A program made the position numbers and the translations under genes. The notes beneath the pieces were generated by a model. The model worked only from the letters and a program-made list of their open reading frames with translations, did no database searches and had not been told where the DNA came from. A DNA stretch of 64,000 bases from Clostridia bacterium. GTDB taxonomy: Bacteria; Bacillota; Clostridia; Christensenellales; CAG-138. The DNA is taken from assembly GCA_017429985.1 (NCBI GenBank), contig JAFRNW010000018.1, positions 186,001 through 250,000 on the forward strand, given 5' to 3'. Of this stretch, positions 45,386-54,662 are shown in pieces; the first letter of the stretch is position 1; each line of letters starts with the position of its first letter.

Positions 45386-46531
45386 TTATTTCCTTGCACG
45401 GAAAAAATCTTCTAGGCCTCTTTGCATCACTTCAACATCTTCTTCTCCACGTACATGCTCTAGCATCCGAAGAACGGTGTGATCAGAATAGTTGGTCCTG
45501 AGATAGTGATAAAACTTGTCTGCGGACATCAGTTTCCTCAAAAGTCGATCTTTGAAACAAAGCCCACGAAATTCTAAGAGCCATTTAACGAACCACCCTA
45601 GAGAATACTCCGAAAACTCCTTTTCAAATGAATCGCCTTCTGCCAGTCGTCTGCTTCGTTCGAGAAAACCAGTCAGATCCTGCGGTGTTTGATATGCCAC
45701 CATCTTACCGTCAAGATGTACTAGGTGGCGCTTCACCTGGAGGCTTCCGTCTAAAACGCTCAATTCAAGCAAAAGACCGTATCTGGTCATAGATGGATAA
45801 TTTGACTGCCGCAAGTAGAAATTACCCTGTCCAAAAAGCAGGTAGGCTCCGTTATAGTATTCTTCTGCACCGATACAATGCGTATGTTGGGCTATGACGC
45901 AATCCGCTCCGCTATCCGCCATTCTGTGAAACCGTGTCCGTATCCAAGGTGTCGGATATTGAAAGTATTCCGCTCCCCCATGATACAATACGATCAGATA
46001 ATCGCACTGCCCTTTCAAGGTCTTCAACTCATTACAAACTCGGTATTCATCATATAGATTTGCTCCTGCGTCATCGTCTGAGGGAATATTAAACACTGTC
46101 TCAGCTACGGCGTAGAAAATAAACCTCTTTCCCCATAAATCTTTTTGATAATACGGAATGATTGAGCGAGTATTCTCTCCGGCTCCGAAACAATCGATTC
46201 CATTTTCTTTAAGACAGCTAATTGTATCCCGAAAGCCACTCAATCCATAATCTGTAACATGGTTGTTCGCAAGCAAAACACAATCTATGCCTAGCCTTTT
46301 TATGGCACGAACCGCATTCGGGGATGCTTTTATGCTTGGTCCGCATTTAGGGCGTTTCACATCGCAGTTTGTCAATACACCTTCCAGGTTACAGATTGAA
46401 AAATCAGAGTTTTGAAACAGTTCTAAAACCTCTTGTGAAAACAATTGTTCGATTCTTCCCTCTTCAAACAAGTTAACCTCTGTTTGTTGCGGAAAAACAT
46501 CACCGCCGATCACCATTCTTCTTTCCATCAT
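45386..46531 (-). CDS. CapA-family protein (PgsA-like metallophosphatase fold), copy 1
   Basis: A 381-residue protein with the CapA pattern: VIGGDVFP at the start, SICNLEGVLTN near 46, LLANNHVTDYG near 86, LYHGGAEYFQYPTPW near 192, VIAQHTHCIGAEEYYNG near 220 and LFGQGNFYL. These metal-site motifs resemble calcineurin-like phosphoesterases. CapA/PgsA proteins take part in poly-gamma-glutamate or capsule production, usually anchored outside; this copy has no signal or anchor segment and may be cytoplasmic. A second copy is at 57537. Confidence 0.9.
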   Translation of the reverse strand: MMERRMVIGGDVFPQQTEVNLFEEGRIEQLFSQEVLELFQNSDFSICNLEGVLTNCDVKRPKCGPSIKASPNAVRAIKRLGIDCVLLANNHVTDYGLSGFRDTISCLKENGIDCFGAGENTRSIIPYYQKDLWGKRFIFYAVAETVFNIPSDDDAGANLYDEYRVCNELKTLKGQCDYLIVLYHGGAEYFQYPTPWIRTRFHRMADSGADCVIAQHTHCIGAEEYYNGAYLLFGQGNFYLRQSNYPSMTRYGLLLELSVLDGSLQVKRHLVHLDGKMVAYQTPQDLTGFLERSRRLAEGDSFEKEFSEYSLGWFVKWLLEFRGLCFKDRLLRKLMSADKFYHYLRTNYSDHTVLRMLEHVRGEEDVEVMQRGLEDFFRARK

Positions 46532-46597
46532 TTATCTCCGAACTAAGGCCGCCAGTATTGCCTGTTCACAATTCCTTTCTACAGTTGAGACTGTCTT

Positions 46598-47203
46598 TTA
46601 CTTCCCAAACCGCTTTATTCTTCCGGGCTTAAATTTCAGTTTTTTTCGTAGCCGATTAAAGGCAAAATGTGCATATGTGCGCCACCGAGGATAAGGACAC
46701 CCATCCAGCCATTTCAGCATCACGACATTATAATGATCGGAGGTTGGGACACGAAAATCAATATTGCGAAATCCGTCTTTTTGGCAAGCGATCCTCATAG
46801 GTTTATTAGTCTCTGCCGTTATAGATTCAATATAATGCAATCCTTTCTCTAGTACTGACTTCTCAACCGCATTCCCCAATAAGGATACAATATGCTTTCC
46901 CTGATAATCAGGATGGACTGCGACCAAGATCCGATCAGCGACCAGGCCTTTGACACACCAATAGTTTCTCTCGACGATACGATAGGACGCAGTTCCAACC
47001 AGCTTTTTCCCATCCATGGCAACATAACATTTTCCGGTTGAACCTAGATGCGCTTCCAGTTCTTCCCCCGTCATCTCTGTCGTCTGAACGTGGAAACCGC
47101 GCTTCTCTCGATTTTCAGCGTGCGCAAGATACAGCAATTCATGGATATCATCAAAGGATATCCAATCCGGTTTTTCCATGATCGTAATACCATTCAGTGT
47201 CAT
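46598..47203 (-). CDS. GNAT-family N-acetyltransferase
   Basis: A 201-residue protein. The acetyl-CoA-binding motif is visible in VAVHPDYQGKHIVSLLGNA near residues 96-114, with a preceding beta strand and the later YIESITAETNKPMRIACQKDGF stretch. The basic C-terminus (RLRKKLKFKPGRIKRFGK) is unusual and may bind a membrane or polyanion. It could acetylate an amino sugar or amino acid for the polymer. The ATG at 47203 follows GTGAGGAG. Confidence 0.85.
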   Translation of the reverse strand: MTLNGITIMEKPDWISFDDIHELLYLAHAENREKRGFHVQTTEMTGEELEAHLGSTGKCYVAMDGKKLVGTASYRIVERNYWCVKGLVADRILVAVHPDYQGKHIVSLLGNAVEKSVLEKGLHYIESITAETNKPMRIACQKDGFRNIDFRVPTSDHYNVVMLKWLDGCPYPRWRTYAHFAFNRLRKKLKFKPGRIKRFGK

Positions 47204-47215
47204 GAATCTCCTCAC

Positions 47216-47613
47216 GTTGCATACTATGATGCTCTCAGAACAACCGCTTTGCCGCTATTGTACTTCGAAATACAAAATTTCCAACAGAAGGCAGTGGTTT
47301 TCTATCGTCTTCTAACAAATCAAAAACTTTTCAGGGATATTTTCAGAGAATGAATCCCGGCTATAATATGTCAGCTGTCAAGACATGGAATTCGGCATTC
47401 TCACGATTGGATACGCACGAAATGAAATGCTGTTCGTGAATATCGTCACAGGTGATTTAAGAGGACTTCCCCAAGATCAGGATCTGTCCGTCCTGTCCTT
47501 CTCACTCATCCTTTCAGCGTCAGTCCGTATCTTTTATATATGGAGCAGTTCATCGGGATGCACTTTCCGTAGGCAGCTTACAAAAGGATGTCCACAGCTT
47601 ACCTGTAAACAAA
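47216..47613. other. Gene-free interval of about 400 bases
   Basis: No supported gene, repeat or RNA seen. Short open frames exist but lack ribosome binding sites and overlap the end of the ATP-grasp gene. It may be decayed DNA. Confidence 0.4.
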
Positions 47614-48825
47614 TCAAGCTGTCCTCAGCCTTTTCAGTTTCTGAAAGAGAGATTCCGGAATGACTCGGCGGATCATTCCGATGGTCCTGCATAAATACTC
47701 ATATTGTTTATAGCGCTTCCACGGTTCCGGATCCGTATCGCTTTGAATGAACCTTTCCGTCGGACTTTTGCAATGACGATGATAGTCCTTTGCGGATAGA
47801 TGCCCGTTCCGGAATGCGTCCAGTTCTATTCTTTCATTCAGGAAATGAACTTCCCGGGAAATATCCTCCGGACCCGCGGTTTTCTCTTTGTACACCATAT
47901 CCGCAAGCGTACCGGGAAGATTCGCGCCAGCAAGAGTAGCCGAGTATTCCGATCCTCCGCCGCGCAGATTGATTTCAGAAAAATAGATTCCATCGTCGCA
48001 TTGGAGCAGATCCACGCAAAACAGGCCGGTTAGACCGATTGATCTTACAAGGCGGATGACCTTCTCCTTTATGTCACCGATACTGTTGGCGGACCGGACG
48101 ATTCCTTCGGCGGCCACTCCCCTGTGTTCGGCAACCCCTTCTCTTACCGTTTCGATCAATGCCGGAGCATAGACGAAGCCGTTTCCGGCAACACCGTATA
48201 TGCAAATCTCCTTTGTAACGTTCAAATATTCCTCGATAAGAACCATCCCGCATCCTTTGTCACGGGATGCGGTCATCGCATGAAGCAATTCTTCTTCATT
48301 TTTACAAACTGAAAGAGCGGTTTTGCTGTTCGGTATATTGGCGCTGGCGGCAGGTTTCAAAAAGCAGGGATACCGAACTTCATCTTTCGCTAAGGAGATA
48401 CCGTCGTCATCCGTGCTGTATTCCCTGCCGGCGGCGGTTTTCATCCCGCATTTTTCCGCGCATTTTTTCTGCTTGATTTTATCCATAAAATCGGAGATCG
48501 CCCCGGGCGTGCCGTTCATATTGGGGAGAATGAAACGTCCGGAAAGGATGTCATAGTGTTCGTCGATGATCCTACAGCATCTGTCGTTCAGCGGAATGAC
48601 CAGTATTCTGTCGTCCTTCCCTCCCAATTCATCCAGACCCTGAAAGATGGATCCCGGCTCGAATATGGTCCGCACGCACTTCGTGACATACTTGCTGCTG
48701 CCGGCAATTTCTTCCACTCTCTGATTCAGCGCCAGCAACCGGACACCGTACCCAAATATGCCGAGAGACCGTATGACTCCCAACGCTATGGAATAGTTCA
48801 TACCGATGACGATTACTTCCTGCAT
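47614..48825 (-). CDS. ATP-grasp ligase (carbamoyl-phosphate-synthase-like)
   Basis: A 403-residue ATP-grasp enzyme. An N-terminal Rossmann-like pre-ATP-grasp domain starts VIVIGMNYSIALGVIRSLG. The core has YPCFLKPAASANIPNSKTA near residue 158, VLIEEYLNVTKEICIYG near 200 and GLFCVDLLQCDDGIYFSEINLRGGG near 275, the last being the metal-binding part. Such enzymes join a carboxylate to an amine using ATP. It precedes a LicC-like gene and a LicD gene reading in the same direction, so it may modify the group they handle. Start follows AGGTG. Confidence 0.88.
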   Translation of the reverse strand: MQEVIVIGMNYSIALGVIRSLGIFGYGVRLLALNQRVEEIAGSSKYVTKCVRTIFEPGSIFQGLDELGGKDDRILVIPLNDRCCRIIDEHYDILSGRFILPNMNGTPGAISDFMDKIKQKKCAEKCGMKTAAGREYSTDDDGISLAKDEVRYPCFLKPAASANIPNSKTALSVCKNEEELLHAMTASRDKGCGMVLIEEYLNVTKEICIYGVAGNGFVYAPALIETVREGVAEHRGVAAEGIVRSANSIGDIKEKVIRLVRSIGLTGLFCVDLLQCDDGIYFSEINLRGGGSEYSATLAGANLPGTLADMVYKEKTAGPEDISREVHFLNERIELDAFRNGHLSAKDYHRHCKSPTERFIQSDTDPEPWKRYKQYEYLCRTIGMIRRVIPESLFQKLKRLRTA

Positions 48826-48855
48826 TCAAAAGCACCTATTCCCCGATAACTAAAC

Positions 48856-49590
48856 TCAGTTACCGAACCTTGCACGCGCACGCGAGAGATCAGTGGCATC
48901 ATCGATCTCGCACCACATGTCCGCAGGGACCTCTACGGTCCTGATGTCGCATTCCCTAAGATAAATCAAGCTACCCAAAACCTTCTCATAGTAACTCTGT
49001 TCGCCCATATGCTCTACATACCACGCTATGAGCGGCATATACTTTTGGGTAAAGCTTTTTGTAAACCGGTACATGTTGACCGTTTTGCGGGTCATACTGT
49101 AATCAAAGCCCTCTCCCTGCCACTTGCCGAGTATAAGCTCCATCGCCTTGTCCCCATCGACCCGGACAACACTGCCATCCATCGTTTGAAGATCGTACGG
49201 GCTTACCAGAATGCTGCATTCTCCCTCACCCGCAACAAGTTTTTCAAGCAGTTCCTTATGAAAATAAATATCACACTCAAGCATCAGCATGTCATCATCG
49301 CAGAAATCCACTGCTTTATATAGACTGACAACATTATTGGTTTCAAGATATCTGGTATTCTCAAAATAAGAAATCCTGGCGCCGTTAAACTCGGTGCCGA
49401 TGTGCTCTTGAATATAATCAGCCATGTGCCCGACAACAATACCTATATCTTTGATGCCAATTGATGTCAGGTTGTTCAAAGCATTCACGAGCAACGGTGT
49501 TCCGTTTACTTCAACCATTGATTTCGGTATGCTCTGTGTGATGGAACGAAGCCGCTCACCGAAACCGGCCGCCAGAATCAACGCTTTCAT
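48856..49590 (-). CDS. Sugar/choline-phosphate nucleotidyltransferase (LicC-like)
   Basis: A 244-residue NTP transferase. The N-terminal LAAGFGERLRSITQSIPKSMVEVNG holds the nucleotide signature, GIVVGHMADYIQ lies near 50, LMLECDIYFHKELLE near 102 and the end has MWCEIDDATDLSRA. That end is typical of phosphocholine cytidylyltransferase LicC and close relatives. Its ATG overlaps the stop of the LicD copy 3 gene by four bases. The pair suggests a CDP-activated phospho-group moved to the glycan, but licA- and licB-like genes are not in the window. Confidence 0.87.
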   Translation of the reverse strand: MKALILAAGFGERLRSITQSIPKSMVEVNGTPLLVNALNNLTSIGIKDIGIVVGHMADYIQEHIGTEFNGARISYFENTRYLETNNVVSLYKAVDFCDDDMLMLECDIYFHKELLEKLVAGEGECSILVSPYDLQTMDGSVVRVDGDKAMELILGKWQGEGFDYSMTRKTVNMYRFTKSFTQKYMPLIAWYVEHMGEQSYYEKVLGSLIYLRECDIRTVEVPADMWCEIDDATDLSRARARFGN

Positions 49591-50537
49591 ACGTTTTCAC
49601 CTTTCATGTTTGTTAACATCCGGGATAACTCCTGGATTGAATGGTCTTTATAATAGTCCTTGTACGGAATCTCCGGCTCAAAAATCACGTCCCCGTGCGT
49701 TGTCCCAGCGCGGACCGGTGTCATATAGTCGCCGTATTCAGTCCTCAGCCTGGAATCATATTGATCTGGTATCATGATTTTCGTATATTCGAACGGCACT
49801 TCATGCGCGGAATCAAAGCATGCACTCTCCCAAATGTGTTTTTTCTTGCCTTTTGAATACGCTGGATAGGAGATATATTCCGTATCTCGATCGTTATATC
49901 TTGAACATAGTTTCTCGTATCTCTGCATTGCCCCGGCATATCCGAAACACGCAATTACGCCCCTGCAAATATAAATCAGAATATTGTTAAACAGTGTCTC
50001 ATTTTTCCCTGTTTGTTTTGAAACTCCGCCTGTTATGATTTTACTGAAGAAACGTATCTTTTTGAACCATATGTTTCTCTCTATTCCATTATCAGGAATA
50101 TTGTCCAGCGGAAATATATCGATAAAGATTCCATGATGGATATCCTTATCCAGATCAAAGGCAGTTATCGCGGTTGTATTATCATTCCTTAGCCGAGCGT
50201 ATCCACGAGGGAATATTTCACTGTGCGCGCTCTGAAGAAAATATGGTTTTTTGAATTCAATCGGTGCGATCTCAATCAGTTTATTATAATCAGATCTCTT
50301 CATGACGATATCAATATCATCATCCCACGGTATATATCCTTTATGCCTTACGGCTCCCAAAAGTGTCCCGGAGTCGGCATAATACGTCAAATGATACCGA
50401 CTGCAAACATGCTTGATCTGCTCAAGCAAATCAAGTTGAACAGCCCATATCTTTTTCATCTTGCTTGATACGAGATAACCGCTGCGGAGTTCTTCTTCAA
50501 GAAAAGAGAACTGTTTATTTGAATCTGTTTTTTCCAT
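49587..50537 (-). CDS. LicD-family phosphotransferase (copy 3)
   Basis: About 316 residues. The core has YADSGTLLGAVRHKGYIPWDDDIDIV near residues 50-75, FIDIFPLDNIPDNG near 140 and YGDYMTPV near 275, with a longer middle than the two other copies. It is the most diverged of the three LicD proteins. It is coupled to the LicC-like gene by a four-base overlap, so their products likely act in sequence. GGGCGGG precedes the ATG at 50537; an ATG at 50555 is an alternative. Confidence 0.92.
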   Translation of the reverse strand: MEKTDSNKQFSFLEEELRSGYLVSSKMKKIWAVQLDLLEQIKHVCSRYHLTYYADSGTLLGAVRHKGYIPWDDDIDIVMKRSDYNKLIEIAPIEFKKPYFLQSAHSEIFPRGYARLRNDNTTAITAFDLDKDIHHGIFIDIFPLDNIPDNGIERNIWFKKIRFFSKIITGGVSKQTGKNETLFNNILIYICRGVIACFGYAGAMQRYEKLCSRYNDRDTEYISYPAYSKGKKKHIWESACFDSAHEVPFEYTKIMIPDQYDSRLRTEYGDYMTPVRAGTTHGDVIFEPEIPYKDYYKDHSIQELSRMLTNMKGENV

Positions 50538-51351
50538 TGTTATTTCCCGCCCCATAGTCCGTTGTCATATCCATATGGATAACCCGAATCATAAAGAAAA
50601 ATCAAACAAGCAATCTGTTTCCAGATGATAGGACCCGATTGATTCGCCTCTAATAAAAATCGGTATCATCAGATGAATTGGGACGATTCGTAATTTGGAT
50701 ATTATTATAACAAATCCGTTCATCATTTTTCCAGCATAATGATCGAACGTTCCTCCCGTCACACACTGCGTCGGTTTTTATAATACATTTGGAAGGATCA
50801 TATTATTCTATCATGATTCATATTCAAGAAATCAGCACTGACAACAGCGCAGTTACTGTCATACAGTTTCCGAGGTAAATGGTCGCTGTCCTTATCGTTA
50901 ATGACGTTCGAACTGCAAAGTGCCTGAGTATTATTGCATCAAAACAATACTGTAATCAGTAATCCCATTCTCCGCCTAGTTATTGAGTACTTTGTATAAT
51001 AGTAGAGATTATGCGAATGCTAAATGATAGATGAGAAAACGCCAATGATTATATGAGTTGGTTCTCCATCATTGAATCAATTTTTACACTAGGCTATAAT
51101 TGATTCTATCGATATAGAAGCTTCAGATTATCCCCTAATCATCCGGGCAGAACTGTTTGCTTCCAATGTCGAAAATAATAGTTTGAGCTCATGCTTTTTC
51201 GGGCAGAACGCCTCCATTGATCTTATCTTGAAAGAAAGGGTACTATTCCTGAAACCGTTTAGAAGTTTTCGACATCACGCGGAAAGTATCGTTCACGATA
51301 TGATATAGAAAACCAGTTATATTATGTTATTACTCAGAAAAAGGGGAATTA
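50538..51351. other. Gene-free AT-rich interval of about 800 bases
   Basis: The longest gene-free stretch of the window, clearly AT-rich. No supported gene, tRNA or CRISPR-type repeat is visible. It must hold the divergent promoters of the LicD/LicC pair and the PP-loop gene. A frame of about 70 codons without a start ends at 51308; I do not consider it a gene. Confidence 0.4.
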
Positions 51352-52617
51352 ATGAGCAGGTTAATAATTCACAAGCCTCAATTAAGTGATAAAAATGATC
51401 GGTTAATCCTTAAATATGTTATTACGGTCAAGGATGACAGCGGCATTGAAAAAAGCGGGGATCTTTGGTTCTCGTTTGCTTCTAAATATCGTCCCTTCAT
51501 TTGCGATGAGGTATGCGACGGTGTCGTTGTAATGCTCTTAAGATGTTGTATCATCGGCGGACATGATATTGAATCAGAACTGCCGATGACCGACAGGTTG
51601 TACTACGAGATCGTCCATCAGTTTCTCCCGCAGATAGTGTTACAGAATCCGGGGGCGCATCAGGTTAAACTGATGGTTAATACTGTCTGCCCTGACTGGC
51701 GACCGACGGCAGTCGCGACCGCCATGTCCTGTGGAATCGATTCGCTTACGACTTATTATGAACATACGAGCGATCAAATACCTGAAAACTACCGAATTAC
51801 ACATCTAACGTTCTTTGAACAAGGCGCGCACCATAGCGGAGGGGGAACGACATGGGCGGAACAAGATAAACTGTTCCACGCCCAGTTGGCTAAAGTAAAA
51901 ACGTTTTGCGAAACGATTCAATGTGAACTGATTGATATCCAGTCAAATATTGCTGGTAAAGACGGTTTTGTCAGTAATCTGTTATTTTATGAATACTATG
52001 AAACCGTCCATACCTATCGCAACATGGGTTTTGTTCTTCTCTTACAAAAACTTATAAAGACATACTATTATTCTGCTACTTACTATCTTGATCAGCTTTC
52101 CTATTCACTTCATGCCGACAGCTCTTTCTACGAGAAGTTTTTGTTGCCTATACTATCGACCCAGTATACGACTTTCTTCAGTACAAACAGTTTTCTTACG
52201 CGCCTCGAAAAAATCAAACAGCTTTCATCAATACCACAGACTTATGATAACGTGTTGGTTTGCTATAAAGAAGGTTACAATTGCGGAACCTGTAAAAAAT
52301 GTTGGCGGACCATGTTGGAGATGGAAGTATTGGGTGTCCTTGATTTATATAAGGGCAGTTTTGACGTAGCAACTTTTCGAGACAATTATGAATACTATCT
52401 GACAAAAATGCTCCTTATGCGCAGGGATGAGCCGCTTATGGAAGAAATATATAAGTACATGATGACGCATGAGATAAAAATCCCGGAAAAATGCTTCCGG
52501 GAAGCTCATCGAATCGAGCGGCAGCGAAAATGGAAAAAAAGCAGATTCCGCCGACTGCTCAGCAAGCTCAAAAGGAAAATATTCACTAATCAAGGTCCGC
52601 TGCGATCACAATCGTAA
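51352..52617 (+). CDS. PP-loop-like protein with C-terminal Cys cluster, unknown function
   Basis: A 421-residue protein. TAMSCGIDSLTTYY near residues 124-137 resembles the pyrophosphate loop (SGGxDS) of ATP-pyrophosphatase-type adenylating enzymes such as QueC, with one Gly replaced by Cys. YNCGTCKKCWRTM near 310-321 (Cys311, Cys314, Cys317) resembles the zinc or Fe-S knuckle seen in such proteins. The tail from about 400 is very basic. It probably activates a substrate as an adenylate for amide or thiolation chemistry. The flippase gene follows after nine bases. AT-rich composition indicates acquisition. GGGG precedes the ATG. Confidence 0.7.
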   Translation: MSRLIIHKPQLSDKNDRLILKYVITVKDDSGIEKSGDLWFSFASKYRPFICDEVCDGVVVMLLRCCIIGGHDIESELPMTDRLYYEIVHQFLPQIVLQNPGAHQVKLMVNTVCPDWRPTAVATAMSCGIDSLTTYYEHTSDQIPENYRITHLTFFEQGAHHSGGGTTWAEQDKLFHAQLAKVKTFCETIQCELIDIQSNIAGKDGFVSNLLFYEYYETVHTYRNMGFVLLLQKLIKTYYYSATYYLDQLSYSLHADSSFYEKFLLPILSTQYTTFFSTNSFLTRLEKIKQLSSIPQTYDNVLVCYKEGYNCGTCKKCWRTMLEMEVLGVLDLYKGSFDVATFRDNYEYYLTKMLLMRRDEPLMEEIYKYMMTHEIKIPEKCFREAHRIERQRKWKKSRFRRLLSKLKRKIFTNQGPLRSQS

Positions 52618-52626
52618 TAAGAAAAA

Positions 52627-54216
52627 ATGGCAAGCAAATCTAGAGTTAAAAACTCCATTCTAAACCTTGTCACCGGATTTGGAGGTCATATTCTGACGTT
52701 AGTTCTCGACTTCGTCGTGAGAACTGTCTTTATTTATACGTTAGGAAAACAGTATCTAGGCATTAACGGTCTTTTTTCCGACATCTTGTCCATGCTCTCC
52801 CTGGCCAATCTTGGAATCGGAACGGCGATTGTTTATCGGCTGTATGAACCGCTTGCAAAAAAAGATCTGCATCGTGTCAGGGTGCTTGTCAAGTTTTACA
52901 GGCAAGCATATACAGCGATAGGATTTATCATCTTTGGTCTGGGACTGCTAACCATTCCGTTCTTACCCGTTCTTATCAAAGATTATTCCACACTGGCTGA
53001 GCGGGGCATCAACGCGACGCAGCTTTTTATCTTATTCTTATTAAACAGCGCTACGTCCTACTGGTTTCTTGCCTATCGCACTTCTGTTATCAATGCAAAT
53101 CAAGAACGTTATCTAATTCAAGTTTTCAACGCAGTCACTCATATACTGACCTGTATAGCAAAAATTCTGATTCTGGCTTTTGTCAAAGATTTCATGATCT
53201 ATACCGCAGTGGGAATTGGAATCGGAATAGCGGTGAGTCTGGCAAGGGGAATATTTGCAAAGAGACGGCACCCGGAATTCTTTAAAACGGAAGAAGCCCG
53301 TTTAGGCAAACAGGAAATCAGCGATATGCTGAAAGACTGTGGCGCGTTGTTCGTCTACAAAACAAATCGTGTCGTAATAAAAGCAAGCGATACTATGGTG
53401 TTAAGTGCATTCATCGGCTTGGAAACCGTAGGAATGTATTCAAACTATCTGCTGTTCTATAAAACTTGCATCACGTTATTTGGACAAATTCTTGATTCCT
53501 TCAGGGCTAGTTTGGGCAATCTGTACGCAACTTCCACGGTTGAGAAACGTTACCGCTTTTTCAAAATAGTGAACTATTTAATGGCCATCGTATTCGGAAC
53601 CGCTGCCGTTGGAATCGCGGTCTGTTCAAACGAGTTGATTACCATGTGGATTGGAAATAGTTTTGTGATACCCCAGCCAATGCCGATCCTGATTGGAATA
53701 GAACTGTTCTTTGCAGGAATTCTTGATAGTTTGGGACAGGTAAGGCACGTCAGCGGTGTTTTTCGACAGATGTGGTTCAGGCCGGTCCTTTCCGCAATCG
53801 TGAATATCATCGTATCCGTTATTCTGGCACAATACTGGGGTGTTTGCGGCGTAACGGTGGGAACAATCGCGGCATTTGTACTCACAAACTATATTATCGA
53901 TCCTCATCTGATCTATAAATACACGTTTGAGGACTATAAGCCAGTCTCGGATTATTATAAAAAAAGTCTGTCATATCTGGCGATTCTTTCCATCACTTGC
54001 GTTGTTGACATGTTTATCTGCTCTCATTTTCTCACCAATCACGGTTGGCTTTCAGTTGCCGTACACATTCTCATAACAGGCGTTTCTGTTCCAGCGGTAT
54101 TCATGGTCTTGTATTGGAAGACTGATGAATGCAAATACTTGATAGAACTGGTTAAACGCATTCTTTTGAAAGCCAAAAAAAAACTCATGCACGATTCAAG
54201 CCGAAATAATCATTAA
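52627..54216 (+). CDS. Polysaccharide flippase (Wzx, MATE/MOP superfamily)
   Basis: A 529-residue protein with about fourteen hydrophobic segments. The first 120 residues, including TLGKQYLGINGLFSDILSMLSLANLGIGTAIVYRLYEPLA, follow the oligosaccharide-flippase (Wzx/PST) pattern, with conserved charged residues in the first helix pair. It moves lipid-linked repeat units to the outer face of the membrane, for the polymerase at 28709. It sits nine bases after the PP-loop gene and has a weak ribosome binding site. Confidence 0.93.
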   Translation: MASKSRVKNSILNLVTGFGGHILTLVLDFVVRTVFIYTLGKQYLGINGLFSDILSMLSLANLGIGTAIVYRLYEPLAKKDLHRVRVLVKFYRQAYTAIGFIIFGLGLLTIPFLPVLIKDYSTLAERGINATQLFILFLLNSATSYWFLAYRTSVINANQERYLIQVFNAVTHILTCIAKILILAFVKDFMIYTAVGIGIGIAVSLARGIFAKRRHPEFFKTEEARLGKQEISDMLKDCGALFVYKTNRVVIKASDTMVLSAFIGLETVGMYSNYLLFYKTCITLFGQILDSFRASLGNLYATSTVEKRYRFFKIVNYLMAIVFGTAAVGIAVCSNELITMWIGNSFVIPQPMPILIGIELFFAGILDSLGQVRHVSGVFRQMWFRPVLSAIVNIIVSVILAQYWGVCGVTVGTIAAFVLTNYIIDPHLIYKYTFEDYKPVSDYYKKSLSYLAILSITCVVDMFICSHFLTNHGWLSVAVHILITGVSVPAVFMVLYWKTDECKYLIELVKRILLKAKKKLMHDSSRNNH

Positions 54217-54662
54217 GAAGTACGAAAAGAAATCGGCAGTGCATTAACGCGGTTTCCCGGAAACATACAGAGTTTTCTGTCATTGCTTCCATTCTGTAAA
54301 CAACACACAAAAGACCAGGAGCTGGGTAACCATTTCTTGTTGCTTAGCTCCTTACTTTTCAGATAACAAAACCATTACAATACAGTATATGACTCTTGGA
54401 ATGCCGGACAGGCATTTCACGTGAACAATGATCTTTCAATTACTTGCAAGCCATCGTCCGTGCGTCATGGACTGCTTTCCATTGATTTTGCCAGGATTCG
54501 GCCAAGACAATCCTTTTTTATTTAAAGCCTGTGTCCCGAAAAAGCGAGAAAACCGCTTCCCGATGAACTGATTGTGACGGGTGTTTCATTGAAACGGATC
54601 ATCTGGTCTAAATGAAAGATGAACATGTGCAAGCGCTCTTCATTTCCCGCGCAGCGGTCCTA
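54217..54662. other. Gene-free interval of about 450 bases
   Basis: No supported gene. A weak hairpin (AGGAGCT 54317-54323 with AGCTCCT 54346-54352, then T-rich DNA) might terminate the flippase transcript. The rest shows nothing I can name. Confidence 0.35.

Noticed and set aside
51093-51308. Open stretch of about 70 codons in the 800-base gene-free interval
   Set aside because: No start codon with a ribosome binding site, no recognisable motif, and it ends 40 bases before the real gene. It may be a decayed fragment, but nothing supports it.
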